Positions 1 to 12,095 of a stretch of 64,000 bases of DNA are shown in pieces. The first letter of the stretch is position 1. Each line of letters starts with the position of its first letter. The translations under genes were made by a program, and so were the position numbers. The stretch is from Tuctoria greenei. Its lineage: Eukaryota > Streptophyta > Magnoliopsida > Poales > Poaceae. A model generated the notes under the pieces. It saw only the letters and a list, made by a program, of their open reading frames with translations. It had not been told where the DNA came from and did no database searches. The DNA lies in contig JAYESD010000005.1 of assembly GCA_036927565.1 (NCBI GenBank), forward strand, positions 149,123,196 to 149,187,195, in the 5' to 3' direction.

Positions 1-380
1 CCTTGTATCCTGTAAGAGTCCATTAGGGACGCGTCTAATCATGTTTTGGTCGAACCCTAGCCTATAAATACTGCAGCCGCCGGTCATATTCGGTGGGTTT
101 TTCTTAAATCAATAAAATCGCCGTTCTACGGTTTGTGAGACCCCAATTTCGCGATTTCCGATCGTGTCTTCTACGTTCTTGCTCGTGTTCTCGATTGCAC
201 TTGCAGGGATTAGCCTTCTTGGCGAGGTCAAGCGTGTGCAGCACGGTTGATAACCAACGGAGCCGTGGTGTAGTGATTGCAGGGGTACTCGAACTGCTCG
301 AGTGCCGCGGATCATCAACGTCGAGTTCTCCACCCCAATCGACATACCTTTCGGAAGATCGGGCCTAAACCTACTCATCA
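1..380 (+). repeat. 5' LTR (3' part only) of the Ty3/gypsy element
   Basis: This is the R-U5 side of the LTR with a little U3. A TATA box CTATAAATA lies at 62-70 and AATAAA at 111-116. The LTR ends in CA at 380 and a tRNA primer-binding site follows directly. It pairs base for base with 6660-7039. Confidence 0.93.
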
Positions 381-393
381 ATTGGTATCAGAT
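381..393 (+). other. Primer-binding site (Met-tRNA type)
   Basis: ATTGGTATCAGAT follows the LTR terminus. It matches the common plant primer site TGGTATCAGAGC, complementary to the 3' end of initiator methionine tRNA, except at its last bases. Confidence 0.85.
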
Positions 394-1661
394 TTCCAGG
401 TTGCCCGTGAGGTATCTTTGTTTTCCTTCCTTCCATTAGATCGATTTTGTTTCGTACCTAGAGTCCACAAAAAAGCCACAAAAAAAATATTAGATCGTTT
501 TTACCGCTTCCCAGACTATAGTGCCTGCAGTTTCGTTTTTCAGTTTGCATTGTTGAGTTTGCATTCGTGTGGTTGAGTCTTGTTGCTGGTTTAGCTTTGT
601 GTTTTTTGATTCTAGTTATCATGTTTCGTCCTTGTTTTCTTGCTATTCGACACCTATTCCACAATCCCTGAATAACAAACCGATCCGCCACGTTCATCGG
701 TTTGCCCTAGCTAGCCGCCTTGCGTGAACTCCCGCATCGCCAGCCCTAGAGTAGGTGACAAATCTTTGTGCCATTCATCCTTGAATCATCACACACCACC
801 CCATTAGTTGCTGTGCAAATTCCCGATCGTTTTCGTATCCGTTTGCGAGTTCTGTTCTCAAACCGAGTTGGAATCAACATCCAAAAAAAAAACGTAACTC
901 GTACAGCCTACCTTAAAACGGCCATAACTTTCGCATACGAACTCGAAATCGGGCGATTTTTTTTTCAAATTCATCTACGCGAAATTTGGCATCTGATTTT
1001 CCGCCGCGTAGCCGCGTTCGGCGAAATTAGATTGCCCAAATTCCCCTCGGAAGATAGGCTATCCGGCCTCCGAAGTTTCAGCATGAATTTTAAAGAACCT
1101 TCTTGATTTTCTATAGGCCGCATATTACATCCAATTGAGCTGCAAATTTGTGTGCTTCCTATATTGGTGCTACTGAGTAAAGAAAAAATATCAAAAAAAT
1201 ATTACAAAAAAGAAAAAAAAAATAGTGAAGAGCACGCATATTAAAGCAATTGGCCTATACCACTTGGTGCTGTTTGTTTGGTTATATCATTCTGTCTTTC
1301 TTTTGCCTTGATACTTCCTTGTGTTGTGCTAGGCTCTAGGGCACTCAGTTGACCAGCAACAGTTTCCTACATTGAATACTTATTCAACTTTGTTTAGCTG
1401 TTAACGATTTTCTGCTTATTAGCCACCATATTGTGCCATCCAAGCTCCACCTTTCTCTTGAGCATAACAGGTACCTTTGCAATCACCCCACGCTTCATTG
1501 GTTCATCTCACCGTCCACATCACCTGCTATGTCGGTAAGAACACTTGTAAGAGCGTGGTAAGACGCTTGAGCGAGAGAGATTGTTTTCTTCCACCTTCCA
1601 CATTATCACTGTAGTTGATAGGGATAACATTTTTGTTGTTGTCTTTTGTTTCCTACTAACA
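394..1661 (+). other. Untranslated leader of the Ty3/gypsy element
   Basis: About 1.27 kb lie between primer site and gag start. The stretch is AT-rich with homopolymer runs (for example 1185-1222) and has no reading frame resembling a protein family. It would hold dimerisation and packaging signals, but I recognise none. Confidence 0.7.
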
Positions 1662-4600
1662 ATGGCAGGAGAAGAAAATAATGACGAATGTGTTCAACAT
1701 GTTGAGTTACGTGATATGTTCGCCAAATTTAACGCATCAATGGAGGAGTCATTGGCGAACTTGACTCGCAAACTGGATGACCTTGCTCTTCGGATGAATA
1801 CTTTTGAGGCTCGGTTGCCTCTCGCTGGAAGAAAAGAAGACAATGCTTATGATGAACTGGAAGATCACAGTAATCAGCCAAGACTGCCACTTTATCGTCG
1901 AGGTATAGGAGGTAATAATCATAACAATTATAACCGCCCTCCTGATGATCCTTTTGCGAAAGTGAAATTTACTATACTCTCTTTTTCTGGTGCTTATGAT
2001 GCTGAGGCTTATCTTGATTGGGAGATGACAGTAGAGCAAAAATTTAATTCCCATCTTGTTCCTGAACAACATAGAGTTCGTCAAGCCACTAGTGAGTTTA
2101 AGGACTTTGCTATCATATGGTGGAATGAACTTGTTAAAACTAGAACTGATCCTCCAACATGGGATAGATTAAAGGAAGCTATGCGTGTTCGATTTGTTCC
2201 TCCATCTTTTCAGCGGGACCTTCGCAAAAAATTGCAGCGTTTAGACCAAGGTAACATGTCCGTAGAGGAGTATTATCAAGAGTTACAAAAGGGTATGCTG
2301 CGTTGTGGGGTAGTAGAGGACAAGGATGATAAAATAGCTCGTTTTTATGGGGGGTTGAGGCGTGAAATTCAGGACATTGTTGATTACAAAGAATATGATA
2401 CTGTTAACAGATTGTTTCAGCTTGCTATGTTGGCAGAAAAAGAATTGCAGGGCCGACAACAACAGCAACAACGCATGAGGAGCAACTTCACGCTGCGTGC
2501 AGCAACTACACCATCCAAAACAGTACCATCTTCGGCCCCCCGTGCAGCGACTACACCACCCAATGGCGGCCAACGAACTATACCTGCTGCTCCACCTTCT
2601 CACGTGTCGGAAGGCAGCAAGGCGACATCATTCAAGCCTTCGTCGTCCACTCCTTCTACGGGTCGTACTTCCGGTATTAAGTGTCACCGCTGCCAGGGAC
2701 TTGGTCATATGATGAGAGATTGCCCGAGCAAACGAGCATACATAGCACGCGACGATGGCGGGTATGATAGTACTTCGGATGTTGAAGATGAATATTCTCT
2801 TGCTACTGACTTTACAGATCCAAATGACGAACACACCGAAGAAGAAGTACTTGGTACAGCGGCGACGGAGAACTATAGGAGCATCATTGTGCAACGTGCC
2901 TTGAGCTCCAAAGTGGAGACCGACGACAAGCTACAACGACACAACCTCTTCCACATGTTTCTCGTCATCAAGGACTGCCGTGTACACACTATAATTGATG
3001 GAGGTAGCTGCAATAACTTGGTAAACACGGACGTCGTCAAGAAACTCGGTTTGACAACAAGAGCACACCCTCATCCGTACCACATTCAATGGTTCAACAA
3101 CAGCGGTAAGGTTCGGGTAACACAAACAGCGAGAATCCATTTTTCAATTGGTTCATACCATGATTTTGCTGATTTTGATGTTGTTCCTATGGATGCTTGT
3201 TCTCTTTTATTGGGTCATCCTTGGGAATTTGATACAGATGCTATTCATCATGGTAGAACCAATAAATATACTCTCATGCATAAGGGAAAGAAAATCACTT
3301 TGCTCCCCATGACTCCTGCTGAAATTGTGCTTTTTGAGAAGAGTAAAATTCGTGAGGGCAAAGCAACTAAATTAGAATCTGAAAAACAGCAAGTTATTAT
3401 GTTAAAATCACCATCATTGCTCGCAACTAAATCTGAACTTGCTGATTTATTCGATGCTAAGGGGATGTGCTATGCTTTAGTTTGCAAAGAAGCCATGTTT
3501 TCACTTCATGAATTGTCTATTGCATTGCCCCCTGCTGTTGCTAACCTTTTGCAGGAGTTTGAGGATGTGTTTCCCTCCGAGATACCCCCTGGTTTACCAC
3601 CGATGAGAGGCATTGAACACAAGATCGATTTGATTCCAGGAGCAAGTTTGCCAAATCGTGCAGCATACAGGGCGAATCCACAAGAAACTAAGGAAATTCA
3701 GCGACGAGTCCAAGATCTTTTGGACCGCGGGTACATTCGTGAAAGCCTTAGCCCTTGTTCCGTTCCTGTTCTTTTGGTTCCTAAGAAAGATGGTAGTTGG
3801 CGCATGTGTGTTGATTGTCGAGCGATTAATAACATCACCATTCGATATCGTTATCCTATTCCTCGATTAGATGACATGCTTGATGAATTGAGTGGTGCTA
3901 TCATCTTCACAAAAATTGACTTGCGTAGTAGTTACCACCAAATTTGAATGGCACTAGGAGATGAATGGAAAACTGCATTTAAAACCAAGTTTGGACTTTA
4001 TGAGTGGTTAGTCATGCCTTTTGGTTTAACTAATGCACCCAGCACCTTTATGCGATTAATGAACGAGGTTTTACGTGCTTTCATTGGACAATTTGTGGTG
4101 GTTTACTTTGATGATATCCTCATTTACAGCAAGTCATATGATGAACATCTTGATCATTTACGTGCTGTTTTTACTGTTTTGAGAGATGCACGTTTGTTTG
4201 GTAACCTCGAAAAGTGCGTTTTTTGCACCAATCGAGTCTCGTTTCTTGGCTATGTCGTTTCCTCCCAGGGAATTGAGATGGATGAGGCAAAAATTGAAGC
4301 AATCACCAGCTGGCCAGCCCCAACTACCGTCACACAGGTTCGTAGTTTTCTTGGTCTTGCAGGATTTTATCGGCGCTTTGTGCGGGATTTCAGCACCATT
4401 GCGGCACCTCTACATGAGCTAACGAAGAAGGGAGTTCCATTTCGATGGGGCGAACAGCAGCAACAAGCTTTTGATGCTCTCAAATCGAAGCTTACACAAG
4501 CACCATTACTACAACTTCCTGATTTTGACAAGACCTTTGAGCTAGAATGCGATGCAAGCGGCATTGGTATTGGAGGCGTTCTCATACAAGGAGGTAAACC

Positions 4601-6473
4601 CGTTGCTTTCTTTAGTGAAAAACTTCATGGTCCTTCTCTGAATTATTCCACTTATGATAAGGAATTGTATGCCTTAGTCCGTGTATTACAAACTTGGCAA
4701 CATTATCTTTGGTCTAAGGAGTTTGTCATACATTCCGATCATGAATCATTGAAGTATCTTAAGTGTCAAACCAATCTGAATAAACGACATGATAAATGGA
4801 TTGAGTTCATAGAGTCGTTTCCATACATCATTAAGCATAAGAAAGGGAAGGAAAATATCATTGCCGATGCATTATCTAGGCGTTATACCATGCTGTCCCA
4901 ACTTGATCATAAAATCTTTGGTTTGGAAACAATTAAAGCATTATATCCTACTGATTTGGACTTCAAAGATGCTTTTGAAAATTGTAGAGAAGGAAGAACT
5001 TGGAATAAATATGTGCTGCGAGAGGGTCTCCTCTATCGTGCTAACAAGCTATGCGTTCCAGCTAGCTCCGTTCGTCTATTGCTTTTGCAGGAAGCACATG
5101 GAGGAGGTTTGATGGGACATTTTGGAGTGAAGAAAACTGAAGACGTGCTGCCCACACACTTCTTTTGGCCAAAGATGAGGCGTGATGTCGAGCGCTACGT
5201 GTCACGATGCACTACTTGCAACAAAGCTAAGTCTCGCCTTAACCCACATGGTCTTTATATGCCTCTTCCTGTTCCTAGTGTACCTTGGGAGGATATTTCT
5301 ATGGACTTTGTTTTGGGATTGCCTAGGACTAAGAGGGGGAGGGATAGTATTTTTGTAGTTGTTGATCGTTTTTCCAAAATGGCACACTTTATACCTTGTC
5401 ATAAGAATGATAATGCCTCACACATTGCTGATTTATTTATGACGGAAATTGTTCGTTTACATGGTGTGCCAAATACCATTGTTTCTGATCGTGATGCAAA
5501 ATTTTTAAGTCATTTTTGGAGAACTTTGTGGTATAAATTGGGAACCAAGTTGCTGTTTTCAACTACATGTCACCCACAAACGGATGGACAAACCGAGGTA
5601 GTTAATCGTACTTTATCCACTATGTTACGGGCTGTCTTGAAAATAAATTTGAAGTTGTGGGAGGAGTGTTTACCACATATAGAATTTGCTTACAACAGAT
5701 CCGTTCACTCCACGACAAAGGTAAGTCCATTCCAGGTAGTGTATGGTTTCAATCCCCGTGCTCCTATTGATTTACTACCTTTGCCTCCTTCTGAAACTAT
5801 AAATGTGGATGCTACACAACGATCTGAATTCATTCTTAAGATGCATGAAACTACAAAGAAAAATATTGAAATGATGAATGAGAAGTATAGGATTGCAGGT
5901 AGTAAAGGTAGAAAAGAAGTAAAACTTGAACCGGGCGATTTGGTGTGGTTACATTTGAGAAAAGAGCGATTTCCCGACTTGAGAAAATCTAAACTTATGC
6001 CACGAGCTGCTGGTCCTTTTAAGATCGTTGAAAAGATTAATGATAATGCATATAAGCTTGAATTGCCTCCCGATTTTGGGGTTAGTCCTACATTTAACAT
6101 TTCAGATTTGCGACCGTACTTGGGAGAAGAAGATGAACTTGAGTCGAGGACGACTCCAATTCAAGAGGGGGAGGATGATGAGGACATCACAACAGCAGAG
6201 ACGCGCATTGAACTGCAAGGACCAATCACAAGAGCACGGGCACGGTTATTAAATCAGCAGGTGAATTCGTTCTTAACTTCTTTTGCATGTGAGTTTGAGA
6301 ATAGATTGCTATGTGATGATTTAATTGTTATTAGGAATAATGGAAAAGATCAACAAGTGAAGGAAGGAGGCCTTGGGAGCGTGGAGAACCACCTGGGACG
6401 TCCACAAGTAGATGGAAACAGTTTACAACTCGGACTCGAGTTCAACTCGGAGTCCAGGAGCAGTCCACCTTAA
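1662..6473 (+). pseudogene. gag-pol polyprotein of the Ty3/gypsy element, one in-frame stop
   Basis: The start chosen is ATG 1662 (MAGEENND), 27 codons into the open frame, because the upstream residues look like translated leader. In order: retrotransposon gag domain (about 1960-2450), a CCHC zinc knuckle CHRCQGLGHMMRDC (about 2680-2735), an aspartic protease with active-site motif IIDGGS (about 2990), RT with YFDD at 4104-4115, RNase H with ECDASG (about 4545), integrase with an HHCC finger (about 5095-5230) and D,D,E residues in MDFVLG, SDRDAKF and GQTEVVNR, then a GPF module (about 6010-6060). No canonical chromodomain is visible. The frame is open throughout except for TGA at 3945-3947 in RT, before the YFDD motif; a CGA to TGA transition would explain it. 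The last 100 or so residues run into the 3' LTR. As it stands the copy cannot make full-length pol without readthrough. Confidence 0.93.
6161..6175 (+). other. Polypurine tract
   Basis: TCAAGAGGGGGAGGA directly precedes a TG dinucleotide. It would prime plus-strand DNA synthesis and set the LTR start. It lies inside the coding frame, whose translation here reads QEGEDDED. Confidence 0.65.
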
Positions 6474-7039
6474 AACAGACGCCCAGGAGGCATACGGACT
6501 CCGTTTTTGACGTTCTACATATGCACGGAAAGAGGATAAGATAAGCTTTCCAATGGTTCTGGTCCCACCTCAAAATTCCTCCGGAGTCATTGGGAATCGT
6601 CGAAAAAGTTCGAGTCCAGATTTCTGTCCGGTGCTGCGCCACCGAATCGGGCCTTTGGGCCTTGTATCCTGTAAGAGTCCATTAGGAACGCGTCTAATCA
6701 TGTTTTGGTCGAACCCTAGCCTATAAATACTGCAGCCGCCGGTCATATTCAGTGGGTTTTGCTTAGATCAATAAAATCGCCGTTCTACGGTTTGTGAGAC
6801 CCCAATTTCGCAATTTCCGATCGTGTCTTCTACGTTCTTGCTCGTGTTCTCGATTGCACTTGCAGGGATTAGCCTTCTTGGCGAGGTCAAGCGTGTGCAG
6901 CACGGTTGATAACCAACGGAGCCGTGGTGTAGTGATTGCAGGGGTACTTGAACCGCTCGAGTGCCGCGGATCATCAACGTCGAGTTCTCCACCCCAATCG
7001 ACATACCTTTCGGAAGATCGGGCCTAAACCTACTCATCA
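6176..7039 (+). repeat. 3' LTR of the Ty3/gypsy element
   Basis: The right end (CA at 7039) is certain from the match to the 5' LTR. The left end is inferred from the polypurine tract and a TG at 6176, giving about 864 bp. A TATA box lies at 6721-6729 and AATAAA at 6770-6775. The start could lie further right, since the 5' copy needed to confirm it is cut off. Confidence 0.75.
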
Positions 7040-9566
7040 GATCTGATCATGCTTCTATATTCTTTTTTATCCACAAGTTTACCATCTTCATCAAGTTCAA
7101 GTGTGGTTACTCTTCCCGTTGGTTTCAGGCTTGCTTTTGTCCATGTTGAAGTGCCTTAGGAGGTCTTTTATATACTTCGTTTGATGCGCAAAGGTACCCT
7201 CCTTGGTTTGCTTGATTTGCAGCCCAAAAAAGTACGTGAGTTCTCCCATCATACTCATCTCAAATTCTGAACTCATCATAGCTGAAAACTTGGACACAAG
7301 ATCATGAGAAGGACAACCAAAGATAATATCATCCACATACACTTGAACGAATAATGAGTTATTGCCATGCTTAAGCACAAAAAGAGTTTTATCAACCTTG
7401 CCATGGTAAACCCCTTTTCAAGTAAGAATGTTTTTAACCTATAATACCATGTTCTAGGGGCTTGTTTGAGACTCTACAAGGCTTTGGACAGTTTGTAAAC
7501 ATGATTAGGAAAATCTAGATTTTCAAAACCCGGTGGTTGTTTGACATAAACCTCCTCATCTATGTAGCCATTAAGAAAAGCACTTTTAACATCCATTTGA
7601 TATAGCTTAAAACCTTTAGATGCAGCAAAAGCTAACAAAATTCTTATGGCTTCTAATCTAGCAACAGGAGCAAAAGTTTCATCAAAATCTAAACCTTCAA
7701 CTTGAGTGAAACCTTGAGCAACCAACCTAGCCTTATTACTAACCACAACCTCAATCTCACTTTGTTTATTTTTAAACACCCATTTAGTTGCAATTAAAGT
7801 GTGGCTTTGAGGTGGAGGTACAAGTTTCCAAACATTATTTCTTTCAAAATTTTCTAACTCATCTTGAATGGCAATAATCCAAGATACATTAGTGAGTGCG
7901 TGTGATATATCTTTGGGTTCAAAAGAAGCAACAAAAGCGGAATGAGCATGAGAGTTTGGATCGCAAAACCTAGACCGTGTGACTCGTTCATGCAAGCTTC
8001 CAATAATTTGTTGTGGAGGATGAATTTTGAGAACCCGGAGGGGAGTGTACACTTCAAAATATTCTTCTTCATGTTCATCACAAATCGATGATCTTGTGAC
8101 TTGAGGAGGATCTGGACCAGCAATGATGGTCATCGGTGCTGGCTGTGAATCAAAATCAGGAGGTGGAACAATGTCATTAGCTGCTGAATTTTCGGACAGC
8201 AGCACCACTTCTTCCTCATCTTCAACGAAAATGCTCCCCCCCTGCGGATATGGATCCGGACCTGCAATGTTTGAGCTAGTAATTGTGCTAGCTTCATCAA
8301 AAGACACCTCACAAGTCTCCACAATTTTGTTAGTGTCAAGTAAAAGGACACGGTAGCCTCTAGTATGAGATGGATAACCAAGAAACATACCATCAATGGA
8401 TCTAGATTCAAATTTATCAATATTACAATGTTTCTTAACAAAGCATTTGCAACCAAAGACCCAAAAGTATGTAACACTAGGCCTATTTCTAAACCGGAGC
8501 TCATATGGTGTTTTACCTTGCTTAGCGCGCAAGAAAACACAATTGAGACATAACAAGTAGTTGCAATCGCATCAGCCCAAATTTTCCTAGGAGTTTGATA
8601 TTCATCAAGCATAGTCCTAGCCATCTCAACTAAGGTTCTGTTCTTTCTTTCTACAACACTGTTTTGTTGAGGTACATATGGTGAAGAAAATTGATGATCT
8701 ATTTCATTTTCAGCACAAAAGTGATCAAAAGATTGATTTTTAAATTTAGTTCCGTTATCACTTATAATTGCTTTTCAAGATCCTGGGTGATAAATTGATA
8801 ATCTAAGGAATGAAGTTCTAAAGTGATTAAAAGCTTCATTCATAGATGCCATAAAGTAAACCCAAGAGTATCTAGAATAATCATCGACAATCACAAGAAC
8901 ATACTATTTACCTTCGAAGGATTGAACGCGTGAGGGTCCTACGGTGTCAAGGTGCAAAAGTTGACCCGGTTCAGTTGTCATGATCATTGTGAGAGGAGTA
9001 TGTGAACCTGCAACCATCTTAGCATGTCTACAAGAAGAGCTCACAATTTATTTGTCCCATTTAAGCTTAGAGAGCCCACGTATGCGATCAAGAGCACTAA
9101 CACGCGTTAGATGATCAAAGCCTACGTGACCAAGTCTACGATGCCAAAAATATAAGTCCTTTGAATTATTAGCAACTAGACGCCTATGCTTAGAGGAGGA
9201 CATATCAATATCAGCTTTAAAAACTCTTCCAAACCGAGACATGTTAAAAATAAGCTCACTATTTGAATTTACAACTTTGTTGCAATTTTTAGTGAAAATT
9301 ATTTCCAGATTTTCATCTAGCAGTTGTGAAACAGAAAGCAAGTTGTATTTCAAATTTTTAACAAGTGAAACATCCTTCAATGTGTAGTGATTATTTACTC
9401 TAACCGAACCCTTAGAAATTATAGGAGTTGAAGAATTATCGGCAAAAGTAACATTCTCTACACGTGAAACAAAATAGAGGGAGGAGAACCATTCTTTGTT
9501 ACCGGTCATGTGGCGTGAGTAACCTGAATCCACAATCCAAATTTTCTCCTTCCTCAAGCGTGTAAC
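7040..9566 (-). pseudogene. pol (PR-IN-RT) of copia family I copy a
   Basis: The reading starts right after the TAG at 9567-9569. Protease active site VDSG and HMTG appear near 9535-9500, then the pre-integrase HRRLGHVG (about 9140) and the integrase core with changes such as NSVVER in place of NGVVER (about 8650). The longest open piece, 7474-8556, covers the integrase C-terminus and RT from FETFAPVAR-like sequence through QMDVKSAFLNG. RT YVDD is at 7328-7339. Several stops and frameshifts break it, and it ends at the Ty3 insertion before RNase H. This copy keeps the full protease to pre-integrase stretch that copy d has lost. Confidence 0.88.
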
Positions 9567-11231
9567 CTACATAGAAGCAAAAGACATCGATGACTCAATA
9601 CTGTGGTTAGTCAAAAGTCACTTAGGAATCCAGTACTGCGTCACACGACGTCCAGCAGGAATAACACGCTAAAGCTGAGATAAAACAACAGGTTTATGAG
9701 CCAAAGCTTGAGGATTTTTGTACCCAGCTATTGTCCTATGACATGTTACATGTGTAGCACAAAAAACAGTAGGTTTGGGAGCAACCTTTGCATGTTTTCG
9801 ACTCATTACAGCAGATTGCATGTTTCTATCATTCGGTTTTATCAAGTGCAGCAAATTGTGCATGAAAGTTATGAGATCTAGCAATCATTCTTTCCTTTTT
9901 CTGTTGTTTAGCTAGTCTATAACAAAAATCTATGACATGACCATCTCTACCACCATAGGTACAATGAAATTTAACTTTGTGTTCATGTCTAGATGAGCAA
10001 GCAACATTTTTATTTGAAATCGAATGAGACAACACTCCTGCAGATTTGAAAACCAGTTCTTTTTATTTAGGAACTGTTTGAATCAAACCACTTCCTAATG
10101 AATTTACAATTTTAGGTGGATGTGCCTTAGCATGAGCATGAGAATCAAAACCTAAACCAGTTTTATCGTTGCAAGACTTGGAAGTATTCAACACCAAGTT
10201 TAGGTTCTTATTCCCATTATGAAACCTATCTAATGTCCTATGCATGTTATCAAGTTTATTGGACAGATCAAGGCAATTTTCACATGAAGTTTTTCCTTTT
10301 AATTTGCAATTGGAACAAAATTTAATTTCATGAGAACGTAAAGCATTGTTCAATATAGAAATTTCATTCATAGCATCTTGTAGTTTCTTATCAAGATCAA
10401 CATAAGTAGAACAATGCAAATCAAATGTAGAACAGCTAGCATCTTTCAAGTTTTTATCATTAAGTTCAACAAGCTCTATATTCTTTTCAATTTCTCACTC
10501 AAGTTTATCAAGTTTGGAGGTGTGCGCACATCTTAATGAGGACAATTGTTCATATATTAAATCACATGAGGGACATGCATCAGCACTAGGAATCGAAGTT
10601 TTTAAACGGTTGATTTCAGATTCTAGTGATTCTATTTTAGCAGCACTATCCCTAAGCTTTTTGTCCTTTTTCTTAGCTATAATAGTGGCACGAGAAATAG
10701 CATCACACATTTCTTCGCAAGTGGGACATACCTATTCATTGTCGCTGTTGTGTTCTGCATCCTCCATACTTGATCTTGATTTGCCCGCCATGAAGCACAA
10801 GTTTGCCAATTCATCTTCATCACTACCAATGTCCACATCGCTTGAGCCAAGTTATTGAAGTGCGGAGATAAAACTGCTCACCAATTGACATCCTGTAAAA
10901 TGCTTCTTTTTCTTCTTATCGTTTGCAGAGGAGTGCTTCGTCCTTGTTTGCTTTTCATCCTGGGATGTAGTTCGGAGCTTCCTCTCCTTTCAGTTCTCAC
11001 ATTTTGCAATGCTTTTGAGAACCTAGTAGAGAGAAGTACTAGATCCTTCTCTAGAAACTCCTCAATCTGCTCAAGGGTTATAGAGGACAACAAAGCATAT
11101 GTACCACAAGATGAAGATTGATCGGAGCTAGGCATGTCACGTTGAGAAATAAAATCAATAGACTTGTTGGGGTTCTTAGGTGATATTATGTCAATTTCAT
11201 GAGTTTTTAACTTAGAATATAGCACATCTAA
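9567..11231 (-). pseudogene. gag (C-terminal two thirds) of copia family I copy a
   Basis: The reading begins abruptly at LDVLYSKLKTHEIDI (11230) and runs with breaks to a TAG at 9567-9569. The coiled-coil-like middle part with a Cys-rich segment (SNCKLKGKTSCENC) lies at 10063-10710. The CCHC zinc knuckle (CFECGKTGHF in other copies) is missing: the sequence jumps from the Arg-rich stretch near 10975 to EKQ-like sequence, a loss of about 30 codons. The N-terminal gag domain is absent because of the junction with CACTA sequence. Confidence 0.85.
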
Positions 11232-11794
11232 AAATTTCTTTGGCTAATACATATCTTTAGGGACTTTATGGGGCCGTGGAAGGACATCGCCGAACCATTT
11301 GATGAGGTCGTTGTAGCAGTTATTAGAAAAAGAAGTACTTAGACTTAATTGCCATAAGTCTAGTCACGAAAGTGAGGATGGTCATTTCAGTGTGTCCATG
11401 CAGCGGCTCTTCTATTGCTTTGAGAATCTCAAATAACTTTTCAACCTCCGCTGTAGGAGGATCCTTCGTAAGCCCTGGTTGTATAGCTTTCAGCATCTCA
11501 TCCATCACATCAACCCCTGTGTCATCGTTATTGTCCTCTTCCACTTCTTGTACACCTTAAGAAACTATCTCGTTGTGGAAGGTCAACAACTCATAATGTC
11601 ACATGTAACCGTTTCGACACAAGTGTATCAAAAGTTCCACTTTGTCAAAAAACTTTGTGATCTGGCATTTTGTACATGGGTACCACACCTTATTTATATT
11701 TGACAACAAAAAAGCTCGTTCTACAAAAGCATTTGTCTTGGCGAACCACTCATCCGAGTGACCATTAGATCTTCTCTTCCAACCAGTATATATC
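11232..11794 (-). pseudogene. CACTA (En/Spm-like) transposase fragment, transposase-associated domain
   Basis: On the minus strand the reading is WKRRSNGHSDEWFAK (about 11780), then CTKCQ and HLCRNGYM (about 11600), an acidic stretch, and near 11245-11310 NNCYNDLIKWFGDVLP followed by PKDMY. This matches the N-terminal associated domain and following segment of plant CACTA transposases. There is a frameshift near 11330 and stops near 11560 and 11250. It is cut on the left by copia gag and on the right by the Tat LTR. No CACTA terminal repeats are visible, so it is a relic. Confidence 0.8.
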
Positions 11795-12095
11795 TGTCGG
11801 TGGTTCGGATCCGGCAGATCTTCTGACACTACTAAAGTGTTAGAGGAGTTTGAGGTTCGGTGTGGGCACGCGAAGATTCAAGAAGGTGAATTGAGAATGA
11901 CACAGGAGACAAAAAGGTTTATGTGGTTCGGGCCGCCTGAGCGTAATACCCTACTCCACGAGTGTGTTGGTGTTGTATTAACTGTATAAGCTTTTGTTGA
12001 GTGTGTGTAGCATGTGTAGCGTCTATGAACGTCTGTACCCTTTGTGTATCGCCGGCCTGTCCTTTTATAGTACAAGGGCAAGCCGTTACAAGTCA
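11795..12095 (-). repeat. 3' LTR of the Tat element (part matched by the 5' LTR)
   Basis: The plus-strand TGTCGG at 11795 is the LTR terminus, matching 23935. The match ends at 12095/24235. A minus-strand TATA box (TATAAAAGG) lies near 12063-12073, so this block is R-U5 and a few bases of U3. The LTR must extend further right, because a U3 of about 20 bases would be implausible. Confidence 0.88.

Larger units (their letters stand above)
1..7039 (+). mobile_element. Ty3/gypsy LTR retrotransposon, chromovirus-like, 5' end outside the window
   Basis: Two copies of the same LTR flank one long gag-pol reading frame. Position 1 matches 6660 and position 380 matches 7039 with no gaps, so the window starts inside the 5' LTR. 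By eye 7 of the 380 shared bases differ, about 1.8 percent, which makes this the youngest-looking element in the window. Domain order is gag, zinc knuckle, protease, RT, RNase H, integrase, the Ty3/gypsy order. The right end abuts a minus-strand copia element at a point inside its RT to RNase H region, so this element inserted into that one. The other flank lies outside, so the target duplication cannot be checked; GATCT at 7040-7044 is the candidate. Confidence 0.93.
7040..11231 (-). mobile_element. Ty1/copia family I, copy a: internal region only, truncated at both ends
   Basis: Read on the minus strand, this stretch follows gag, PR, integrase and RT of the copia family whose better copies lie at 38879-48761 and 52875-62653. 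It stops at 7040 where the Ty3 element begins: the reading resumes the sequence that leads into RNase H in the other copies, then is cut. At 11231 homology ends abruptly within gag and CACTA sequence begins. No LTR of this copy is in the window. Confidence 0.9.

Noticed and set aside
109..381. 90-codon minus-strand frame in the Ty3 LTR, repeated at 6768-7037
   Set aside because: It is present twice only because LTRs are duplicates. It overlaps the R-U5 region and primer site and resembles no protein.
11795..12095. A complete 301-base Tat LTR (it happens to run TG to CA)
   Set aside because: The TATA box would lie about 20 bases from the LTR start, the flanks give no target duplication (ATATC against TGAAC), and no polypurine tract adjoins 12095.
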